A DNA stretch of 64,000 bases from Halanaerobium kushneri (GCF_900156285.1 NZ_FTNC01000002.1:62001-126000), one strand, 5' to 3'. Shown: positions 46,077-56,240, counted from the stretch's first letter. Notes: generated from the sequence alone by a model not told the origin. Translations and numbers: made by a program.

Positions 46077-46568
46077 CTAATTAGTACATTCCAGTATTTT
46101 ATTATCGTGTATTATTTTAATAAATTCTTCGAAGTCCTTAAAATACTTTGTCGTTTCAAATTCTATCACAACCAACTCATTGCCACCAGAATAAACCTTG
46201 AACTTACCATTAAGCATACAAATATCAAGTTTAATACTGTCCATATTTTTATAATAGATCTTCTGCATACTATAACCTAAATAATTATCGGTTATTTCTT
46301 CAAAACCTTCCTGCAGAATTAAGATACCGTAATCAGTAGCAATTAATAATTTAGCAGGACTGAATGGTTCAGGTCTATTCTCATTATCAGATATTTCCTC
46401 TCTGACAATAAAGATTACATCAAGTATATCTTTGTTGTCCACAAACAGTGTATCATCTTTCAGCACTTTTTTTAAGATATAATGTGCTTTATATCCCTGA
46501 GAAAGTATATCAATTAATTTTTTTTCAACTCTTTCTTTAAGTTGGTCTCTATTTTTAATTTCTGTCAC
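46077..46568 (-). CDS. Hypothetical protein, possible PH-like domain
   Basis: This is an unrecognised protein of 163 residues. GTG 46568 is chosen because GGGGTGA lies just upstream; TTG 46583 is the alternative. It is acidic, with no membrane segment or signal peptide. The middle, FSPAKLLIATDYGILILQEG and IYYKNMDSIKLDICMLNG, alternates like the beta strands of a small PH-like barrel, and the end (FKDFEEFIKIIHD) looks like a capping helix. This pattern resembles bacterial PH/YokE-like domains. It lies between iolG and the LacI gene. No function is proposed. Confidence 0.6.
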   Translation of the reverse strand: MTEIKNRDQLKERVEKKLIDILSQGYKAHYILKKVLKDDTLFVDNKDILDVIFIVREEISDNENRPEPFSPAKLLIATDYGILILQEGFEEITDNYLGYSMQKIYYKNMDSIKLDICMLNGKFKVYSGGNELVVIEFETTKYFKDFEEFIKIIHDNKILECTN

Positions 46569-46598
46569 AAAATCACCCCCCAAAGCTTTTTTAGGCTA

Positions 46599-47609
46599 TT
46601 ACTTTATTTCGGAAAGTTTAACAGGTCTGTTTTCTTCTAATGATTTTTGTGCAGCTTTTGCAATTAAAATTGGTTTTATGCCATCACGGCCGTCAACAGG
46701 TACCTCAGTATCATTGACTACAGCATTAACAAACTGCTTCATTTCTTCAGCAAAAGACTCCATATATCTCTCTAGGAAGAAATATAAAGGTTTTTCTGCT
46801 TCAACTCCATCTTTGGTGCTCAGTACAGCTGTGGAAGGCTTATCATTACTTACCTCTACTGCTCCTTTTGAACCAAAAACTTCTGCTCGCTGATCATAAC
46901 CATATACTGCCTCTCTGCTGTTGTTGATTACTGCAATAGCGCCATTGGCCAGTTTTAAAGTTATTACTGCTGTATCAATGTCTCCCGCTTCACCTATCTC
47001 AGGATTAACTAAGACTTCACCAGCTGCATAGACTTCTTCAACTTCACTTCCAGACAGGAATCTTACCATATCAAAATCATGAATAGTCATATCTAAAAAC
47101 ATACCGCCAGAGCCCTTAACATATTCAATTGGAGGGGCTTCTGGATCACGTGATGTAATATTGATCAGATGTACATCACCGATTTTTCCGCTTTCTACAT
47201 TTTCTTTTACAGCCTGGAAGTTATGATCAAATCTTCTATTAAAACCAACTTGGAATTTGACACCAGCTTTTTCTACAACGTCAAGAACTTCTTCAATTTT
47301 AGCTAAATTTTTATCAATTGGTTTTTCACAGAAAACATCTTTTCCTGCTTCAGCTGCTTCAATTGACATCTGGGAGTGAGTATCAGTAGATGAACAGACC
47401 AATACTGCATCAATTTCTGGATCATCAATTATTTTTTTATGATCCTGATATACATTTTTAATTCCAAGTTCTAAAGCAGCCTTTTCTCCTTCTTCATTTA
47501 TATATGGGTCAGCTACTGCCTTTACCTCAGCATCTTTAACATAATTCATTATGCTTTCTGCATGAACTCTTCCAATCCGACCAAAACCTATAATTCCTAA
47601 TTTTATCAT
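46599..47609 (-). CDS. iolG: Inositol 2-dehydrogenase
   Basis: This 336-residue Gfo/Idh/MocA oxidoreductase has the Rossmann GFGRIGRVHAESI at the N-terminus, CEKPIDKNLAK with the catalytic Lys, and MFLDMTIHDFDMVRFL with the conserved Asp/His. The full pathway neighbourhood supports myo-inositol 2-dehydrogenase, which makes 2-keto-myo-inositol with NAD+. It lies 39 bp after iolE. Confidence 0.92.
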   Translation of the reverse strand: MIKLGIIGFGRIGRVHAESIMNYVKDAEVKAVADPYINEEGEKAALELGIKNVYQDHKKIIDDPEIDAVLVCSSTDTHSQMSIEAAEAGKDVFCEKPIDKNLAKIEEVLDVVEKAGVKFQVGFNRRFDHNFQAVKENVESGKIGDVHLINITSRDPEAPPIEYVKGSGGMFLDMTIHDFDMVRFLSGSEVEEVYAAGEVLVNPEIGEAGDIDTAVITLKLANGAIAVINNSREAVYGYDQRAEVFGSKGAVEVSNDKPSTAVLSTKDGVEAEKPLYFFLERYMESFAEEMKQFVNAVVNDTEVPVDGRDGIKPILIAKAAQKSLEENRPVKLSEIK

Positions 47610-47648
47610 TTAAAGCCCTCCTGATTATTTATATTTACTAATTATTTT

Positions 47649-48545
47649 TTATAGTCCAGTTTTTTCTTTAATAAATTCTCTGGCCTGAACAGCATATTCA
47701 AACGGATTAGCCTTTGCTGGATCCTGTTCAGCTTCTACAACCATCCAGCCCTCATAACCAGCTTCTTCCAGGGTTTCAAATAGAGGCTCAAATTTAATTG
47801 CTCCATCACCTGGAATAGTGAAAGCACCCATCTTAACTCCATCTAAGAAACTTAAACCTTTTTCTTTGACTTCTTTTACTACCTCATCTCTCACATCTTT
47901 TAGGTGTACATGTGCAATCTGATCAACATATTTTTTCAGCAGATTTTCTACAGCTGCCTGAGTACCTTCAGAATAATAAATGTGGCCGGAATCAAATAAT
48001 AAATAAACATCATCATTTGTCATTTCCATAAATTTATCAACTTCTGCAGGAGTCTGAACTCCAGTTCCCATGTGGTGGTGAAGTGAGACCTTCATTCCCT
48101 TTTCTGCAGCTAATTCGGCCAGCTGATTATAGCCTTCCGCTATTTTTTCCCATTCTTCCTGACTGAATTCAGGTTTTTCTTCAAAAATAGCTTTATCTAA
48201 ACCCTGAATACTGTAGCTTTGCTCAGAACAGCCAATTACTTCAGCACCCATTTCAGCTAAGAAATCTCTATGTTCTATAAACTTTTCAATGGTTTTTTCT
48301 TTTTTGCCCTCTGCAAAAAAAGTGCTGAACCAGGCATTACAGATCTGAATTCCTCTACTCTCTAATTTAGATTTTAATTCTTCCGGATCAGTTGGATACT
48401 TATTTCCAACTTCACTGCCTGTAAATCCTGCCAGAGCCATCTCGCTTACACACTGCTCAAAAGTATTTTCCGCTCCCAGTTCAGGCAGATCATCATTAGT
48501 CCATGCAATTGGTGCTATCCCTAATTTCACTTTGTTTTTATCCAT
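47649..48545 (-). CDS. iolE: 2-keto-myo-inositol dehydratase
   Basis: The 298-residue TIM-barrel protein opens [19 protein letters not shown], a hallmark of IolE. Metal ligands are likely in [24 protein letters not shown] and MVVEAEQDP. It dehydrates the inosose to the trihydroxy-cyclohexanedione that IolD uses. The ribosome site is GAGGAGG. Confidence 0.94.
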   Translation of the reverse strand: MDKNKVKLGIAPIAWTNDDLPELGAENTFEQCVSEMALAGFTGSEVGNKYPTDPEELKSKLESRGIQICNAWFSTFFAEGKKEKTIEKFIEHRDFLAEMGAEVIGCSEQSYSIQGLDKAIFEEKPEFSQEEWEKIAEGYNQLAELAAEKGMKVSLHHHMGTGVQTPAEVDKFMEMTNDDVYLLFDSGHIYYSEGTQAAVENLLKKYVDQIAHVHLKDVRDEVVKEVKEKGLSFLDGVKMGAFTIPGDGAIKFEPLFETLEEAGYEGWMVVEAEQDPAKANPFEYAVQAREFIKEKTGL

Positions 48546-48562
48546 AATTTTCTTTTCCTCCT

Positions 48563-50497
48563 CTAATATTGTCTGGCTTTTTTGATTTCGTTTTCTAATT
48601 CCTGGTGTGCCTTTTTTACACTGTCTTTCTTTGCTACCTCAGGCACTCCAACTCTCCACCAGGAGTCATAACCGTGAGTCATTGTTTTTGGTAAAACTTT
48701 CACATCTATTAAAGTTGAGACCTCACTTTTTTGGGCTTCTTTAACAGCCTCTCTTAATTCTTCAATATTTTTGACAGTAAAAGTATTTACACCATAAGCA
48801 GCCGCGCTGGCAGCAAAATCAATCGGAATTAAACAGCCGTCCAGCTCTCCACTTTCCTGGTTTCTGTATCTGAATTCTGTACCAAAACTTCCCATTCCCT
48901 GAGACATCTGCAGGTTATTGATACAGCCAAAAGCCATATTGTCAAATAAAATAACATTAATTTTTTGACCTTCCTGAATACTGCTTATTAATTCAGAATG
49001 AAGCATTAAATAACTGCCATCTCCAACCATTGAATATACTTCTTTATCGCCAGCTGCAAGTTTTACTCCATATGACCCTGAAATCTCATAGCCCATACAG
49101 GAATATCCATACTCCATATGATAAGTCCCGGGTTTTTTGGGTCTCCAGAGCCGCTGTAAATCTCCAGGTAAACTGCCCGATGATCCCACAACTATCGAAT
49201 CATCAGCAAGTAATTTATCTAATTCTCCTAAAACTGCTGTCTGAGTTAATACACTTTCTGTATCAGCATTAAATTCTGTCAGTACTTCATCAATATGTCC
49301 TGCTACTTCTGGAGTAAAATTATCAGCGTTATATTCTAAATTAAATAATCTTTCTGATTCCTGCAGCCACTCAGCTTTTACTTCTTCAATTTCATTCTGA
49401 TATGAGCTGCTGTAATCAGCTTCTTTTAGGGTCTCAGTTAAAGATTCTAAGGCAAGTTTAGCATCTGCAGTTACCGGCAGAGCATCCATTTTGTAAGCAT
49501 CAAATTCGCAGACATTAATCCCTATAAATTCTACCTCCGGGTTCTGGAATAACTGTTTGGAAGCAGTTGTAAAGTCCATAAAGCGGGTTCCAACCCCGAT
49601 TACAAGATCTGCATCTCTGGCAATTTTATTGGCTGCAGAATTTCCTGTTACACCAATTCCACCGAGATTAAGTTCATGATCCCAGACAATTGATCCTTTA
49701 CCAGCCTGAGTTTCACCAAATGGGATTTTAAATTCTTCGGCAAATTCTTTAAATTCTGCTGCTGCCTCTGAATATCTAACTCCTCCACCACAGATTAAAA
49801 GTGGCTTTTTCTTTTCTTTAATCAGCTGAGCAGCCTCAGCCAATACTCTCTGGTTGGCAGGTCTTCTTTCCAGATGATGTACTCTCTTTTTAAAGAACTC
49901 TTCTGGATATTCATAGGCTTCTGCCTGCACATCCTGTGGTAAAGATAAGGTGACCGCACCTGTTTTGGCAGGATCTGTCAGCACTCTCATTGCATTAATC
50001 GCAGCTGTCATCAGCTGTTCCGGTCTATTAATTCTATCCCAGTATTTGCTTACAGATTTAAAGGCATCATTTGTTGTGATATTATAATTTTCTGGATGCT
50101 CAACCTGCTGCAAAACTGGATCGGGCTGTCTGCTGGCAAAGGTATCTCCAGGCAGTAATAATAAAGGAATTCTGTTGGCTGTTGCAGTTCCTGCTGCTGT
50201 TACCATATTTGCCGCTCCAGGTCCAATAGAAGAAGTACAGGCATAAATTTTTTGTCTATTATTTTGTTTGGCAAAGGCTGTTGCTGCATGGGCCATTCCC
50301 TGTTCATTTCGCCCCTGGCGAACTATTAAATCTCCTGAATCTTCTTCTAGAGCCTGACCGAGCCCCACAACATTACCGTGTCCAAAGATTGTAAATACTC
50401 CCTCTACAAATTTCTTTTCCTGACCATCTACTTCCAGATACTGATTATCAAGAAATTTTACCAGTGCTTGAGCAACTGTTAATTTTATTGTACTCAA
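48563..50497 (-). CDS. iolD: 3D-trihydroxycyclohexanedione hydrolase, ThDP-dependent
   Basis: The start is TTG 50497, with AGGAGG at good distance; an upstream ATG (50524) lies before the ribosome site. The 644-residue protein is colinear with Bacillus Iol[44 protein letters not shown], and the ThDP motif [12 protein letters not shown] to [14 protein letters not shown]. It opens the ring to 5-deoxy-glucuronate. It is one of the clearest identifications in the window. Confidence 0.97.
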   Translation of the reverse strand: MSTIKLTVAQALVKFLDNQYLEVDGQEKKFVEGVFTIFGHGNVVGLGQALEEDSGDLIVRQGRNEQGMAHAATAFAKQNNRQKIYACTSSIGPGAANMVTAAGTATANRIPLLLLPGDTFASRQPDPVLQQVEHPENYNITTNDAFKSVSKYWDRINRPEQLMTAAINAMRVLTDPAKTGAVTLSLPQDVQAEAYEYPEEFFKKRVHHLERRPANQRVLAEAAQLIKEKKKPLLICGGGVRYSEAAAEFKEFAEEFKIPFGETQAGKGSIVWDHELNLGGIGVTGNSAANKIARDADLVIGVGTRFMDFTTASKQLFQNPEVEFIGINVCEFDAYKMDALPVTADAKLALESLTETLKEADYSSSYQNEIEEVKAEWLQESERLFNLEYNADNFTPEVAGHIDEVLTEFNADTESVLTQTAVLGELDKLLADDSIVVGSSGSLPGDLQRLWRPKKPGTYHMEYGYSCMGYEISGSYGVKLAAGDKEVYSMVGDGSYLMLHSELISSIQEGQKINVILFDNMAFGCINNLQMSQGMGSFGTEFRYRNQESGELDGCLIPIDFAASAAAYGVNTFTVKNIEELREAVKEAQKSEVSTLIDVKVLPKTMTHGYDSWWRVGVPEVAKKDSVKKAHQELENEIKKARQY

Positions 50498-50569
50498 TTT
50501 AACTCCTCCTATATTAAATATCAATTAAGAATTGACTTATGCTTATTTAATTATTCAAAGTCTATAAGT

Positions 50570-51361
50570 TTATTTTTCAGGCCAAATTTTAGCATCTTTA
50601 TCATAGAGCCAGGTATGCTCAGGAATATCTATTCTATCAGTCCAGGGATTAGATTCTAAATGTCTAATCATCCAGCAGATATACATTGCATATCCTGGAG
50701 CAGATGTCTGCGGATGTGATAGGCCGCCGGGAATAGTTACAGTATCATTATGAGTAACTCTAACTACATCATCATCTAAAAAGGCAGCACCAAAGCCCTG
50801 TGGTTTATTAAATCTGTAGTAATAAACTTCCGGCTGAGCATGGCTGTGGGGTGGGAAACTTGACCATTTTCCGGGATAAGTAATTGATTCACCCATAACC
50901 ATGTTAGAATAAGGAGCAGTTTCATAATCAAAAACTGTTCTTACCTTTCTGGTAGCTGTATTATTCATTAAACCATCACCAAACATATCAACCCTGCAGT
51001 CTTCTGGTTTGTAGAATACAGAATCAAAATCTTTATCATTTCTGGTCTTCTGAATCAGTACTTCTGACTGTGAAAGAGCTTCAACTTCTACCTCTACCCC
51101 TTTACTTACATGTAGTACCCAGGGCTCTTCATCAAAACAGGATTCTCTTTCTGCTTTTTCTTCTTTACCCTCCCATTTATAAATAATTTCTCCATTTATC
51201 AATAGTAAGGCCATTTCTTTTTCATCACTTTTTAGTTTGAAATTTTGATCAGCTTCAAGACTTAAAACTCCAACATCCATCAGCATTGTGCTATATTTGC
51301 CGTCTAATTCTGTAATTTTATTATAACCTAATTCAAATTCATTTTCTCTTTCTATTAACAT
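50570..51361 (-). CDS. iolB: 5-deoxy-glucuronate isomerase
   Basis: The 263-residue bicupin has the metal cupin PPHSHAQPEVYYYRF and GGLSHPQTSAPGYAMYICW, as in IolB. It converts 5-deoxyglucuronate to 2-deoxy-5-keto-gluconate, the IolC substrate. AGGAGG precedes the ATG. It lies between iolC and iolD in one operon. Confidence 0.95.
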   Translation of the reverse strand: MLIERENEFELGYNKITELDGKYSTMLMDVGVLSLEADQNFKLKSDEKEMALLLINGEIIYKWEGKEEKAERESCFDEEPWVLHVSKGVEVEVEALSQSEVLIQKTRNDKDFDSVFYKPEDCRVDMFGDGLMNNTATRKVRTVFDYETAPYSNMVMGESITYPGKWSSFPPHSHAQPEVYYYRFNKPQGFGAAFLDDDVVRVTHNDTVTIPGGLSHPQTSAPGYAMYICWMIRHLESNPWTDRIDIPEHTWLYDKDAKIWPEK

Positions 51362-51383
51362 TTTAAAACCCCTCCTAAATAAT

Positions 51384-52403
51384 CTAGTCTCTAACTACTC
51401 TTTCCCCGTATTCTTTTTTCTTTTCTTCTATAAATTCTTTGATTTCATCTGCTGTAGGCATCGCATCTGAACAGCTGTGAGCTGAGACCAGCATTGAGGC
51501 AGAAGCACTGCCAAATTCTAAGGCATCAAGAATATCCCAGTCTTCTAATAAACCATAGATGAAGGCAGAAGCATAAGCATCTCCACCACCAAAAGACTTA
51601 ATCATTTCTACAGGGAAGATCTTAACATCATAACTTTCCCCTTCAAGAGTATAGGCGGTTGATCCTTCTTTACCGTGTTTAATTACAACTAGTTTACTGT
51701 TAAAGCTAAACCAGTGTTCTGCAACCTCTTTATCAGTTCTATCTTCTTCCTTAATTATCTTTTCCATATAGTTAAACTCAGAGCGTGAGCCGATAATTAT
51801 ATCACTTTTTTCTGCCACCTTGGTATAATAAATACCTGTTTCTGCTTCACTCTTCCAGGAATAAGGGCGGTAATCAATATCAAAAATAACTTTAACATTA
51901 TTTTTAACAGCATATTCTACTGCCAGTAAAGCCGCCTGACGGGAAGGCTCAGCTGATAAAGCAGTACCCGAAATTAATAAAGCTTTAGAATTCTTAATAT
52001 AATCTTCGTTTATGTCATCTGTGCAGAGTTTTAAGTCAACTGCTTCATTGCGGTACATTAAAATACTGCTTTCTGTCTTGCTTTTAATTTCTGTAAAAGT
52101 CAGTCCTGTTTTGGCACCAGAGCTGTCAACAGGCATATTTGAAATATCAATACCTTCATTTTCAAAATACTGCAGCACATAATTCCCAAATTGATCATCT
52201 GCAACACGGCCAATAAAACCTGTCTCTTTATTTAAACGAGCCATTCCTATTGCTACATTGGCGGGTGAGCCACCTACATATTTTGTGAAAGTTTCTGTCT
52301 CTTCCAAAGTTGTGTAGAGTTCATTCGCATTTAAATCTACTGCAGCTCTTCCGAGTGCAATTAAATCATATTTTTTATTCTGATCAAAATTTATGTTATT
52401 CAC
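51384..52403 (-). CDS. iolC: 5-dehydro-2-deoxygluconokinase
   Basis: This 339-residue PfkB/ribokinase-family enzyme has VGGSPANVAIGMARL near residue 45 and the catalytic SFGGGDAYASAFIYGLL near residue 275. It starts at GTG 52403 behind AGGAGG. It phosphorylates 2-deoxy-5-keto-gluconate, which the IolJ-like aldolase then splits. It is the first catabolic gene after the transporter genes. Confidence 0.94.
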   Translation of the reverse strand: MNNINFDQNKKYDLIALGRAAVDLNANELYTTLEETETFTKYVGGSPANVAIGMARLNKETGFIGRVADDQFGNYVLQYFENEGIDISNMPVDSSGAKTGLTFTEIKSKTESSILMYRNEAVDLKLCTDDINEDYIKNSKALLISGTALSAEPSRQAALLAVEYAVKNNVKVIFDIDYRPYSWKSEAETGIYYTKVAEKSDIIIGSRSEFNYMEKIIKEEDRTDKEVAEHWFSFNSKLVVIKHGKEGSTAYTLEGESYDVKIFPVEMIKSFGGGDAYASAFIYGLLEDWDILDALEFGSASASMLVSAHSCSDAMPTADEIKEFIEEKKKEYGERVVRD

Positions 52404-52424
52404 TCAAATACCTCCTAAATCAAT

Positions 52425-53390
52425 TTATGCTTTTTTCCTTCTTAAAACATCAATGTAAACAGCAACTATAATAACTGTACCCAAAACAACTGTCTGCAGA
52501 CTAGCTGCAACTCCTAAAAGATTAAGACCATTTCTGATAACTGCAATTATCATGGCACCAATTAGAGTACCCCAGATAGTACCAACTCCACCAAGGAAAC
52601 TTGCTCCACCAATGATAACCGCTGCAATTGCATCTAATTCGTAACTTAAACCGGCATTAGGATAGGCTGCATTTACTCGACCCATTAAAACAATACCACC
52701 CATAGCTGCCATTAATCCAGAAATGGTATACACCCAGGTTAAAACCTTTTTAGTATCAATACCTGATAATCTTGCTGCTTCCGGATTTCCACCAACAGCA
52801 TAGATATGTCTACCAAGAGTAGTTTTATTTAAAAAGAAGTGAAAAAATACTACAACAGCGATTACAAGAATAAAACTAAAAGGTATCTGCCCTATATAAC
52901 CTGAACCAATAAACTGAACCCAACCAGGTAAGCCAGAAACAGGAGAAGAATTAGTTATAATCAAAGCCAGACCTCTAGCCACATTCATCATACCTAAAGT
53001 AGAAATAAATGGGTGAGGTAGGTTTAATCTTGTTAGTAAAAGTCCGTTTGTTAAACCAGCTGCTGCACCAACTGCAAGTACAATTAAAATTCCAATAACA
53101 GGATTGATTCCATAATTAACAATTGAAAGACCACCAATTGAAATAGATAACGCCAACACAGATCCAACTGAAAGATCAATACCAGCAGTCAGAATTGCTA
53201 AGAGCATACCTGATGCTACTAAAGCATTAATGGAAGCCTGCTGCAGTACATTAGTTATATTATTTACTGTTAAAAAATATGGTGAAATAAAAGATAAAAC
53301 AATTACTAAAAATAATAGTCCAAATAAAGCTCCTAACTTTTCAAAAATTATGTTTTTCCATTTAATTAAGTCATTATTTGCCTTTTCCAT
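52425..53390 (-). CDS. Inositol ABC transporter permease, RbsC type
   Basis: The 321-residue membrane protein has about ten hydrophobic segments and the RbsC-family signature LAILTAGIDLSVGSVLALS and AVGGNPEAARLSGI. It forms the channel of a ribose-type (CUT2) importer. Its place between the ATPase and iolC supports myo-inositol as cargo. Confidence 0.92.
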   Translation of the reverse strand: MEKANNDLIKWKNIIFEKLGALFGLLFLVIVLSFISPYFLTVNNITNVLQQASINALVASGMLLAILTAGIDLSVGSVLALSISIGGLSIVNYGINPVIGILIVLAVGAAAGLTNGLLLTRLNLPHPFISTLGMMNVARGLALIITNSSPVSGLPGWVQFIGSGYIGQIPFSFILVIAVVVFFHFFLNKTTLGRHIYAVGGNPEAARLSGIDTKKVLTWVYTISGLMAAMGGIVLMGRVNAAYPNAGLSYELDAIAAVIIGGASFLGGVGTIWGTLIGAMIIAVIRNGLNLLGVAASLQTVVLGTVIIVAVYIDVLRRKKA

Positions 53391-53415
53391 TTTTTAATTT
53401 TCCCCCTTAAAATTA

Positions 53416-54909
53416 TTAACTTACAGTAGCTGCACTCATGATTTTTTCTTGAGTGGCTTCTTTTACATCCATTTCCGCAGTTAGTTTTCCTTCACTGATC
53501 ACTAAAATTCTATCACTAACCCCTAAAATCTCTGGCAATTCTGATGAAACCATAATTACTGATTTACCCTGACCTATCAGCTCATTGATAATATTATAAA
53601 TTTCTACTTTTGCACCAACATCAATACCTCGGGTAGGCTCATCAAAAATAAATATCTCAGCACTGGTATTCAGCCATTTACCAATTACAACCTTCTGCTG
53701 ATTACCTCCACTTAACTGTTTTGCTTTAGTGTGAATTCCAGGAGTTTTGATTTTTAAGTTGCTTACATATTTCTCAGTGTCTGCTGCCTGCTGTTTTAAA
53801 TCTAATAAAATATTTTTCTTATATTTGTTTAAATTAGATGAAACAATATTAAATTTAACAGTCTGATCTAAAAATAAGCCCTGAGTTTTTCTGTCTTCTG
53901 TTAATAAGACCATTCCTTCTTCTAGAGCATCTTTAGGATGATTAATTTCAACTTTGCGGCCGTTAATGTAAATATCTCCACTGTCTTTTTTATCTGCACC
54001 TATAATTGTTCTAACTAATTCTGTTCTGCCAGCTCCAACCAGACCTGCAATTCCCAGCACTTCACCTCGATGAGCTGAAAAAGAAATATCATTAACAATT
54101 TTGCCGCGTTTTAAATTTTCAACTCTTAAAACTTCTTCGCCTCTATCTATATCTATTTTAGGATACTGCTCATCAATATCTCTTCCGACCATATCCCTTA
54201 CTATGTCTTCTTCTGTAACATCTGCTATATTATTAGTAGATACATACTGTCCATCTCTTAGAACAGTAACTCTATCGCCAATTCTTTTGGCCTCACTTAA
54301 CTTGTGAGATATGAAAATCATTGTTACACCTTGTTCTTTCAATTTCTCCATAGTTTTCAAAAGTTCATTTACCTCATCTTCACCCAGAGAAGATGTTGGC
54401 TCATCTAAAATCAATAAATTAACATCTACAGAAAGAGCTTTTGCTATTTCGACCATCTGCTGTTTCCCTACACCTAAATCCTGTATTTTAGCAGTAGGAC
54501 TAATATCCTGATTCAATCTTTTTAAAATATCGCTTGTTCTTTCTTCCATATATTTGCGGTCTATTATTCCTAATTTTTTATTCTTTTTAATTTCTCTTCC
54601 CATAAAAATATTTTCAGTTACATCTAACTGCTGAATTAAATTTAATTCCTGATAAATTGGTATAATTCCATTATCTAAGGCTGTTCTTAAATTGTTTTCT
54701 TTAATCTCTTTTCCATCAATTGTGATTTTACCGCTGTCTGGCTGATGAAGACCTGTTAAAATTTTAATTAAAGTTGATTTTCCAGCTCCATTTTCTCCGA
54801 TAAGAACATGAATTTCACCTTTTTTAACTTCTAAATTAACATTATCCAAAGCTTTAACTCCAGGAAAAGTTTTTGTGATATTTTCGATTTTTAAAAATGT
54901 TTCGCCCAT
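53416..54909 (-). CDS. Inositol ABC transporter ATPase, RbsA type
   Basis: The 497-residue protein has two fused nucleotide-binding domains. The first has GENGAGKSTL and LILDEPTSSLG; the second has a degenerate Walker A (GLVGAGRTELVRTI), LSGGNQQKVVIGKWL and IFDEPTRGIDVGAK. This asymmetry is standard for RbsA/MglA ATPases. It lies in the order binding protein, ATPase, permease, iolC. Confidence 0.94.
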   Translation of the reverse strand: MGETFLKIENITKTFPGVKALDNVNLEVKKGEIHVLIGENGAGKSTLIKILTGLHQPDSGKITIDGKEIKENNLRTALDNGIIPIYQELNLIQQLDVTENIFMGREIKKNKKLGIIDRKYMEERTSDILKRLNQDISPTAKIQDLGVGKQQMVEIAKALSVDVNLLILDEPTSSLGEDEVNELLKTMEKLKEQGVTMIFISHKLSEAKRIGDRVTVLRDGQYVSTNNIADVTEEDIVRDMVGRDIDEQYPKIDIDRGEEVLRVENLKRGKIVNDISFSAHRGEVLGIAGLVGAGRTELVRTIIGADKKDSGDIYINGRKVEINHPKDALEEGMVLLTEDRKTQGLFLDQTVKFNIVSSNLNKYKKNILLDLKQQAADTEKYVSNLKIKTPGIHTKAKQLSGGNQQKVVIGKWLNTSAEIFIFDEPTRGIDVGAKVEIYNIINELIGQGKSVIMVSSELPEILGVSDRILVISEGKLTAEMDVKEATQEKIMSAATVS

Positions 54910-54927
54910 AAGCTCTCCTCCTAAATA

Positions 54928-54947
54928 CGGCCCCGTTTAAGGGGCCG
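54928..54947 (-). promoter_or_regulatory. Intercistronic hairpin after the inositol-binding-protein gene
   Basis: CGGCCCC (54928-54934) pairs exactly with GGGGCCG (54941-54947) around six bases. It lies between the binding-protein stop and the ATPase ribosome site and has no T run directly behind it, so it may protect the upstream message from 3' decay. Confidence 0.7.
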
Positions 54948-54965
54948 CAATAATTTAATTACTAG

Positions 54966-55973
54966 TTAATCCAAGAGTTCTTCAATTAACTCTTCACCAA
55001 AGATAGTTTCAAGACGATCTCTACTGAAAGCCTTAGTTAAATCCTTAATAGCTGCATCTACATTATCTGCATCAATTATATTGGTTGGTACTGGAACAGT
55101 TTTTTCTACTTCTTCACCATTTAGAGTTTTTACCATCAATTCTACACCAGTATAACCAATATTATAGGAGTCCTGCTGAATTGTAGCTGTTAATTCACCA
55201 TTTCTGATTGACTTAATTGCATCTGGTGAGCCATCAAAGCCCATTACAGCAACATCTTTATCAACATTTGCACTCTTAAGTGCTCTTAAAGCACCCAATG
55301 CCATCTCATCATTTGTACCATAAACACCATCGATATCTGGATATGTTTGCAGGATATTCTGCATTACACTAACAGCCTGACCTCTTTGACTATCAGCAGG
55401 TTGAGTAGTTACTATTTCAATATCTGAATCTTTTACTGCATCCAGAAATCCTTCTACTCTTTGATCATGAATATAATCTCCAGCTGCTCCTCTTACAATT
55501 GCTATTTTTCCTTTGCCGTTTAGCTTTTCTTCCATATAATTTCCTGCCTGCTGAGCTGCTAAAAAGTTACCTGTCCCTGCAAAAGAAGTCTTACCTTCAA
55601 AATCAGCATCAGTATCTATGGTTACTACTGGAATCCCGCGATCAACTGATTTCTTTAAAACATTCAGTGCTGCAGAAGGTCTTAAAGGAGCAACAACCAG
55701 ACCATCAACCATTCTAGAAATCTGATCTTCTAATAAGTTGATCTGCTGCATAACCTGAGTTTCATTACTGGGACCAACTACTGAAACATCAACACCCATA
55801 TCTTCTCCTGCCTGCTCTGCACCGGCCTGAACTGACTTCCAGTAATCACTGTTTGTCGCTTTCAGAACTACAGAAATTCTGTATTCTTCGTCAGCTTCAG
55901 TTTGAGCAGATACTGTAACTGTTAGACCTAAGATCAATGTCATAGCTATGAATAAGTAAAATAATTTTTTCAT
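54966..55973 (-). CDS. Periplasmic inositol-binding protein
   Basis: This 335-residue ribose-type binding protein has a Sec signal (KKLFYLFIAMTLILGLTVTVSAQ) with an AxA-type site and no lipobox Cys. The mature part has the two-lobed fold (YRISVVLKATNSDYWKSVQAGAEQAGED, DGVYGTNDEMALGALRAL, VAVMGFDGSPDAI). It is the first gene of the transport and iol operon, with AGGAGG upstream. Inositol as ligand is inferred from the operon. Confidence 0.9.
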   Translation of the reverse strand: MKKLFYLFIAMTLILGLTVTVSAQTEADEEYRISVVLKATNSDYWKSVQAGAEQAGEDMGVDVSVVGPSNETQVMQQINLLEDQISRMVDGLVVAPLRPSAALNVLKKSVDRGIPVVTIDTDADFEGKTSFAGTGNFLAAQQAGNYMEEKLNGKGKIAIVRGAAGDYIHDQRVEGFLDAVKDSDIEIVTTQPADSQRGQAVSVMQNILQTYPDIDGVYGTNDEMALGALRALKSANVDKDVAVMGFDGSPDAIKSIRNGELTATIQQDSYNIGYTGVELMVKTLNGEEVEKTVPVPTNIIDADNVDAAIKDLTKAFSRDRLETIFGEELIEELLD

Positions 55974-56114
55974 TTTTATCCTCCTATTGTTTTACTAAAA
56001 TATTATTTTTGAAAACTTTCATCCCTAATAAGCAAATAATCAACTTAACCCTTAAAATTATAACCCAAACTGTGAAGCGTTATTTATTATCACCCCTTTC
56101 TAGTTTTAATTAAT

Positions 56115-56193
56115 AAAAAAAACTACCAGCCGATTAATAATCCAGGAGCAGCTTTTTGAATAAAAAGACTCCGGATTTAACCAAGTGGTAGTT
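56115..56193 (-). terminator. Strong leader terminator upstream of the inositol operon
   Basis: AACTACCA (56121-56128) pairs with TGGTAGTT (56186-56193), with inner stems AATCC-GGAG/CTCCGGATT and TTTTT/AAAAA. On the minus strand the hairpin is followed by a run of eight T. It lies between the operators and the first gene, 140 bp upstream of the ATG, so it would stop leader transcription unless bypassed. Confidence 0.75.
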
Positions 56194-56240
56194 ATAAAGT
56201 GATAGTGTTATTCCCACAAAATTTTTAATTTTCAAATATC

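Noticed and set aside
56115-56193. Known riboswitch class before the inositol operon
   Set aside because: I could not match the hairpin to any riboswitch core; it is reported only as a terminator-like leader element.
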